Source: Chlorella sorokiniana (Eukaryota; Chlorophyta; Trebouxiophyceae; Chlorellales; Chlorellaceae). From it: a DNA stretch of 64,000 nucleotides. The stretch is taken from NCBI GenBank assembly GCA_025917655.1, contig CP084613.1, forward strand, positions 1,364,001 through 1,428,000. Reading direction: 5' to 3'. Below are positions 57,451 to 64,000 of this stretch, in pieces. The stretch's first letter is position 1; the number at the start of each line of letters is the position of its first letter. The notes beneath the pieces are model-generated. The model was not told where the DNA came from, ran no database searches, and saw only the letters and a list, made by a program, of their open reading frames with translations. The translations under genes were made by a program, and so were the position numbers.

Positions 57451-59578
57451 TCAGAGCAGGCCCTTTTCCTTGGCTATGCGCAGCTCGTCCTCGCTGGCCC
57501 CTGTGAGGTACCCCGCAGGGTTTTGGCTGGCCCAGGCCCACTGGTCGCGGCACATCTCCTTGACCGTCAGCTTGGCCGTCCACCCCAGCTCCTTGGCCGC
57601 CGTATCCGTCGCCGCCCATACCGCCTCCGCATCGCCTGGCCGCCGCTCGGTCAGGTTCACATTCACCTTGAGGCCAGAGGCTTCTTCAAACGCGTGCACC
57701 ATTTCCAGCACTGTGGTGCCTGTGCCCGTGCCCAGGTTGTAAGGCACACAGCGAAGGTCTGGCGTCTCCAACACTTTCTTAACCGCAGACACGTGCCCTT
57801 CGCCTGTGGAGGCAATACGGGCATGCGGGTATGAAACACACCTGCCCTAGTGGGCTTGAAAGGACCGAAACCGGCACGTTCTTGAAGGCGGGGGGCAGTG
57901 GGGGTGCGCCTCCACTGGACCACAAGCATAGCCAAAGACCGTCACATCAGCAAAAAGCTCGGCCCGCTGTCACCCACCCAGGTCCATGACGTGGATGTAG
58001 TCTCGCACGCAGGTGCCGTCGCGTGTGTCGTAGTCGGTGCCATACACGTTGAGCACGGGGCGGTGGCCCAGGGCCACAGCCTGCACCCACGGCATCAGGT
58101 TGTTCAGCATCACCTGGTGCTCGCCAATGCGGCCTGCAGAAAGGGGGCGGGGGGGCGCGGGGCGCTTCAGTTGGGCATGAAGCGCAACTGGGGCAAAAGC
58201 AGTTGGGTTTGCCATGACCCTTCATTCTGGCTTCGGCTTAAACCCTACTTCGCCGCCGCGCCGGTTCCTCCTGCTGCCCCAATCCCCTTCCCGCCCAGGC
58301 CCAGCGTCCACTTGCCAGAGGGGTGCGCGCCAACGGGATTGAAGTATCTCAGCAGGATGATGCGCCACTCGGGATCGCTTTTAGACACGTCGCGCAGGAT
58401 GTCCTCAATGATGAGCTTGGTGTTGCCGTAAGGGCTCACCGCCTTCAGAGGGTGCGCCTCATCTATCGGCACATACTGCAATGAGGAAGAGCAGTGCGGT
58501 ATCCCGACATTGAAAGACAGGCCTAGACTACAACGACAGCTGGCCTGTTGTGCTGCTGCGCTAAGACCGATAGGAGCGGCGCACCTGCGGATTGCCATAC
58601 ACAGTGCAGGAGGAGGAGAACACAAAGTTCTTGCACCCGTACCTGCAAGTGACAGTTGGGACCACAAACATTGGTCAACAATGAATCAAGAGAAATGCAG
58701 ACTGATGACCCTGACTCCATTGCAACATTCAATATCCGGAGCCCTCATCTATCCCAGGCTGTGCACTCACTTGATGCACGTCTTCACCAACTGCACGGTG
58801 CCCAGCACGTTGTGGTCGTAGTAGCGCAGCGGGTTGTCCACGCTTTCGTTCACGTACTTGCGCCCGGCAAAGTGAATAACGCAGTCGTACCTGGCGGCAG
58901 CACGGCAGCAAAGGAATGGGTCAAAGCACTCAAACACCTCACCCGCCTGCTCTTGCAGCTTGCAAATATCCATAGCAGCGCTGCCACTGCTGCTGGCATG
59001 CCATCAATCCAAGACATAGAGCTCGCGGTGGGTAGAGGCACAAGCAGCGTGCAACTGGGGGCTCACTTCTCGCCCTCGAATGCCTTCTCCAAGTCATCCA
59101 AGTTGCGCAAATCACCCTGCAGCGCAATAAGGCAGGACTAGATCTATCTTCAAGCACATCTGAACCTGAGCTGCTAAAATTTCATCAGCAATACGTGCGC
59201 GATCAGCACAGCCACCCTGCTGCAGCTCCGCATTCCGGACAGGCCGCTGCTCACCTTGATGAACCGCATGTTCTTGGCCTTGTCTCCTGCAAGCTCCACC
59301 ATGCGGTCGTAGGCCTTCTGAAAGCTATTATCCAGGTTGTCCATAACCACCACCGTGTAGTCGTGCTCCAGCAGCACTAACACGGTGTGGCTCCCTGTCA
59401 ATGGCATCAGCATAGTTGTCGAAACTCGAATAAAGTGACAGCAGCGCCCTGGCACGCATAACCCCTAAGCAGCATTCAATAGCCGCCGATCTGCGACGCT
59501 GACACATAAAGATCGCTTTTTGCATGACCTACCGATGAAGCCTACACCTCCTGTAACGAAAATGTTGCCAGCACTCAT
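57451..59578 (-). CDS. UGE: UDP-glucose 4-epimerase (GalE/UGE)
   Basis: Interconverts UDP-glucose and UDP-galactose with bound NAD. The start at 59578 gives [16 protein letters not shown] (GxxGxxG dinucleotide motif), spliced to [20 protein letters not shown]. Then [91 protein letters not shown] (Ser-Ser-Cys-Thr-Val-Tyr), [20 protein letters not shown] (catalytic YxxxK), [78 protein letters not shown] and [20 protein letters not shown]. The end is AKEKGLL. All GalE landmarks are present and in order; roughly nine exons. Slightly unusual: VGFIG where most have AGYIG. Same strand as, and downstream of, the PHYHD1-like gene. Confidence 0.94.
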
Positions 59579-59758
59579 CCTGGCGGAGAACGGTCGCGAC
59601 TTTGCCAAACCACGTTAGCTTAGAAGAGCCTTAAAGACTTAACACCTTGCGAGGATGCCAAGTGACCACAGAAACAGGTCTCGGCGAGGGGTGATGAACT
59701 GTGCTGTACACTGCCAAGCTGCCGCGTACTGCATTGACACGTCCTCCCCCTCGAGGAT

Positions 59759-59811
59759 AGTGCCCTCTAGGGTTGTGCATGTAAGAAGAATGCACAACCC
59801 TAGAGGGCACT
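59759..59811. repeat. Perfect 22-base inverted repeat (hairpin)
   Basis: Left arm 59759-59780 and right arm 59790-59811 are exact reverse complements (22 pairs, 9-base loop 59781-59789). The left arm begins AGTGCCCTCTAGGG and the right arm ends CCCTAGAGGGCACT. It lies about 180 bases upstream of the epimerase start codon. Confidence 0.95.
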
Positions 59812-59949
59812 TGCAACGCCAAATGCGCTGGCCGACCTATATGCCAAGGGTAAAAGATGGAAGAAGACGCAGAGACAGCCAAACGGGGCAGCACAATTCG
59901 CAGCAGCTGCACGTGAGGGGCGGATGCCTGTGTCACGGTTTCAGAAGCA

Positions 59950-59954
59950 TTACA
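59950..59954 (-). promoter_or_regulatory. Candidate TGTAA poly(A) signal of the PHYHD1-like gene
   Basis: TTACA on the plus strand, 130 bases after the stop of the dioxygenase. If used, the hairpin lies beyond this transcript's end. Confidence 0.4.
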
Positions 59955-60083
59955 ATGCAAGTATACAGGTCTCAGGTACATAAGGGCAGCATACAGGTCC
60001 TGGTACGAAGCATCATACAGAGCAATAAGCAAGGCAAGCAAGGCGGCAAGCACCTGGGCGTACGCCTGCATGCCCGTCCCCGC

Positions 60084-61662
<1,579 letters not shown>

Positions 61663-62006
61663 AACTGACCACCAAGGTTGCTGAAGGCCTCTGTTGTCGC
61701 TGCAGTGTGTGACTTGAGGTCACAGCCGACGGGGGCTTTGCTTGAATGGGACAGATACTGATGAATCGTCACTTCAGTGTAGCCAGTGTCAATGGCCAGA
61801 AATTGAGCCCGCTGGACGAGCCCTCCACGTCAAGAGCGCAGCACGTAGCATGCAGGAATGTGTGAGCCATCAGCCCTTCACAACGGTAATTTATACTGTT
61901 GGGAACATATTGCAGGCATCGAAGCCCACACACTGGCCAACCTGTATCAAGGCATCCCTGAAGAGCTGCGTCTCCCTCGGCGGGGGCGTTGACAACTTCG
62001 ATCAGC
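61663..62006. other. Shared 5' region of the PHYHD1-like gene and SART3
   Basis: About 345 bases between head-to-head starts, AT-richer than the coding regions; no RNA gene or exon supported. Confidence 0.45.
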
Positions 62007-64000
62007 ATGGTCGATGATCAAGAGCTGCCTCAGGGCGACGAACAGATGGCGGAGGCCAGTAGCGACTCAGACAGCAGCGACTCGGACTTTGAAGAGCTGG
62101 ATATCAGCCCCGAGGACACCAGGCTGCTTTTAAAGCTTGAACAGCAGCTAAAGGAGAACCCCAACCTGTATGACAGTCACGTGCAGGTGCATCTCCGCCG
62201 CCGTTGCTGCCGGTCACACCGCTGCCCAAACTGCCTAACTGCACGAGCTGCTGTCCACCACCACCGGCATGCTGATTTGCTGGCTACAACCACCTGCGCA
62301 GTTCATTGAGGTCCTGCATCGCTGCAAGATGACCACGCGGCTGCGGGAGGCACGCCAGGCGATGCATGCAGCCTTCCCCTCACCGAGGCCCTCTGGTGCG
62401 CCTGCTGGCCGGCACTGACAGCGCAGGCTGTGGCACCCCTGCGAACACACGCTCCCACTCCCCCACAGCTAAATTACAATGCAATCGGCAGGTTTGACTG
62501 GCTGTCCGATGAGATCGAGGGGATCGAAGATGCGGAGGATGTGGGGCGCATCCGCACGCTGATGGCTGAGGCGGTACGCGACTACCTCTCCATCCCCCTG
62601 TGGGCTCAGTACCTCGAGTGAGCGGGGAGGGGCGGGCAGCAGTGCTCTGGGTGCGTGAGGTAGGGCAATCGTGCCCTGCGCACGGCTGCGGCCGCCGACG
62701 AGCGATGGGCACACGCATCGTGATGCGGGTCACGCTCCACCACATGGCCTTGCAGGTTTGTGCGTGATTTTGACCCCGAGGTCACCTGCGGCAGTGCCGA
62801 GGGCCGCACACGCATACGGGAGCTGTGTGAACAGGCGCTGACGGCTGGCGGCCTGCATGTGTCGGGTGGGTGGGTGGCTGGGGAATGCAGCATGTCTGTT
62901 GTGCTGAAATGAGCTGAGCTGCAGGCTTGTTGCCTCTCAACCGCTGCTCACATGCCCATCCGGACGCCTCCCTCCCCACCTCCTGCTGCCCTGCCAGAGG
63001 GGGCCCGCCTGTGGTCAATCTTGCGTGGTTTTGAGCAGGCGCTGCTAGAGGCTGAGCCCGTCGAGGAGCAGCGGGAGCGGGTGCGCGCGCTGTGGACCCG
63101 CCAGCTGGCGGTGCCCCTGGCCGACGGCGCCGCCACGCTGGCCGCCTACGAGGAGTGGGAGCGGCGGGAGGCGGCCGAGGGCGGCGGCGGCAACCTGGGC
63201 TTCCAAGTCCCAGCCGCCCTGGCTGCCGAGGCGCGCAAGGCACAGGCGGCCGCCGAGCTGCGCCAGCCGTACGAGGAGGCGGTGGGTGGGGGCGGGCAGC
63301 CGACGCCGACCTGCTGGCTGCGTACATGGCATACGTGAAGGTGGAGGAGCGGGCGGGAGATCCCGCGCGTGTGCAGGTGGGCGAGGCTTGGGGCGTGCCT
63401 CATGGTCAGGGGGTAAGATGAGAGCGGCCGAGGCGAGGGGGCTTGGTACCCTCGGTGCATGCAAACCCCGCCGGCCTCTACAGCTGTCATGCATGTCGCT
63501 GGCTCTCAGCGCTGCGCTCTTCGCTGCAACGCCAGCATTCCTCTGCGATGGAATCTCACACGCACACTTGGACGCCCGCAACCCCGCCCCTGCCCCGAAG
63601 GTTGTGTACGAGCGTGCCGTGGCCGCCTTCCCCGTCACGCACTACCTCTGGCTGCAGTACGGGCGGTACCTGGAGGCCCACCTGCGCATTGGGGCAGGTG
63701 AGGGCGAAGGGGCCCGTCTCGCATGCTGCAACGCGCACCGGCTGGCAAGGCGGATAAGGGAGCGGGGGCGGGGCAGCAGCAAAACTTTCAGACGCAGCAG
63801 CGAGCCGGCTGCGCTCATGGCAGCGCCCCTCCCGCCCCCCTCAACCCATCCCACACAGTTCTCAACTCTGTGTACGCCCGCGCCGTGCGCAACTGCCCGT
63901 GGGTGGGCGCGCTGTGGGCCAGAGCGCTGAGGGCGCTGGAGCGCAGCGGGGCGCCCGAGGAGGAGCAGGCGGCGCTCTTCGAGCGGGCGCTGGCTGCGGG
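62007..64000 (+). CDS. SART3: SART3-type U4/U6 snRNP recycling factor, 5' part
   Basis: SART3/PRP24-like protein that helps re-anneal U4 and U6. Incomplete: the gene leaves the right edge. An acidic leader (MVDDQELPQGDEQMAEASSD, DSDSSDSDFEELD) is followed by LLLKLEQQLKENPNLYDSHV, FIEVLHRCKMTTRLREARQA and AFPLTEALW. HAT repeats come next: LSIPLWAQYLEFVRDFDPE, RTRIRELCEQALTAGGLHVS, GARLWSILRGFEQALLEAEP, RVRALWTRQLAVPLADGAAT, LAAYEEWERREA, LAAYMAYVKVEERAGDPARV, VVYERAVAAFPVTHYLWLQY and VYARAVRNCPWVGALWARAL. Alignment with human SART3 is colinear, including LWTRQLAVPL (human FRRQLAIPL). Frame losses at 62376-62379 (C run) and 63294-63296 (G run). The RNA-recognition motifs and Lsm-interaction tail would lie beyond the window. 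Head to head with the dioxygenase. Confidence 0.92.

Larger units (their letters stand above)
59579..60083. other. Intergenic region between PHYHD1-like gene and UGE
   Basis: About 500 bases with the 3' end of the dioxygenase and the 5' region of the epimerase, both on the minus strand. It holds the perfect hairpin listed separately. No coding exon supported. Confidence 0.5.

Overview
This window is nuclear DNA of a eukaryote with a very high G+C content, short introns and densely packed genes on both strands. The protein families and gene architecture point to a green alga, most likely a Chlorella-like trebouxiophyte. The evidence: a plant-type tyrosylprotein sulfotransferase, a plant-type MAT1 lacking its RING domain, a plant-type PAT1 N-terminus, a mitochondrial OXA1, a folate-pathway aldolase with an organelle presequence, spliceosomal introns of roughly 80-700 bp, and TGTAA motifs (the usual green-algal polyadenylation signal) just after many stop codons. 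I see no rRNA, tRNA, CRISPR array, virus-like element or transposon that I can support.

Layout: OXA1 (+), inosine-uridine nucleoside hydrolase (-), WD40 protein (-), PAPS-dependent sulfotransferase (+), a small two-helix membrane protein (+), PAT1 decapping activator (-), CWC21/SRRM2-type splicing factor (+), MAT1 subunit of the CDK-activating kinase (-), membrane-anchored dual-specificity phosphatase (+), F-box protein (+), tyrosylprotein sulfotransferase with a C-terminal HDEL (-), PRP6 (+), CUE-domain protein (-), an unrecognised 500-residue protein (+), dihydroneopterin aldolase (+), MED25-like protein (-), ZNG1/COG0523 zinc-chaperone GTPase (+), ABCG half transporter (+), F-box/LRR protein (+), SPB1/FTSJ3 rRNA methyltransferase (-), polysaccharide deacetylase (+), UDP-glucose 4-epimerase (-), PHYHD1-like dioxygenase (-), and the 5' half of SART3 (+), which runs off the right edge.

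Neighbouring genes are mostly arranged head to head or tail to tail. Eight head-to-head pairs share 5' regions of about 160-800 bp. The functional mix is housekeeping and leans toward RNA: PRP6 and SART3 act on the U4/U6.U5 tri-snRNP cycle, CWC21 on the spliceosome, PAT1 on mRNA decay, SPB1 on 25S rRNA, and MAT1 and MED25 on RNA polymerase II.

Two properties of the sequence matter to any reader. First, otherwise convincing exons repeatedly change reading frame by one base, nearly always at a run of three to six G or C. I count over twenty such places in more than half the genes, and they look like base-calling losses rather than biology. Second, several introns need a GC donor rather than GT. 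Gene ends below are the start and stop codons of the best-supported model; internal exon edges are given where I could read them.
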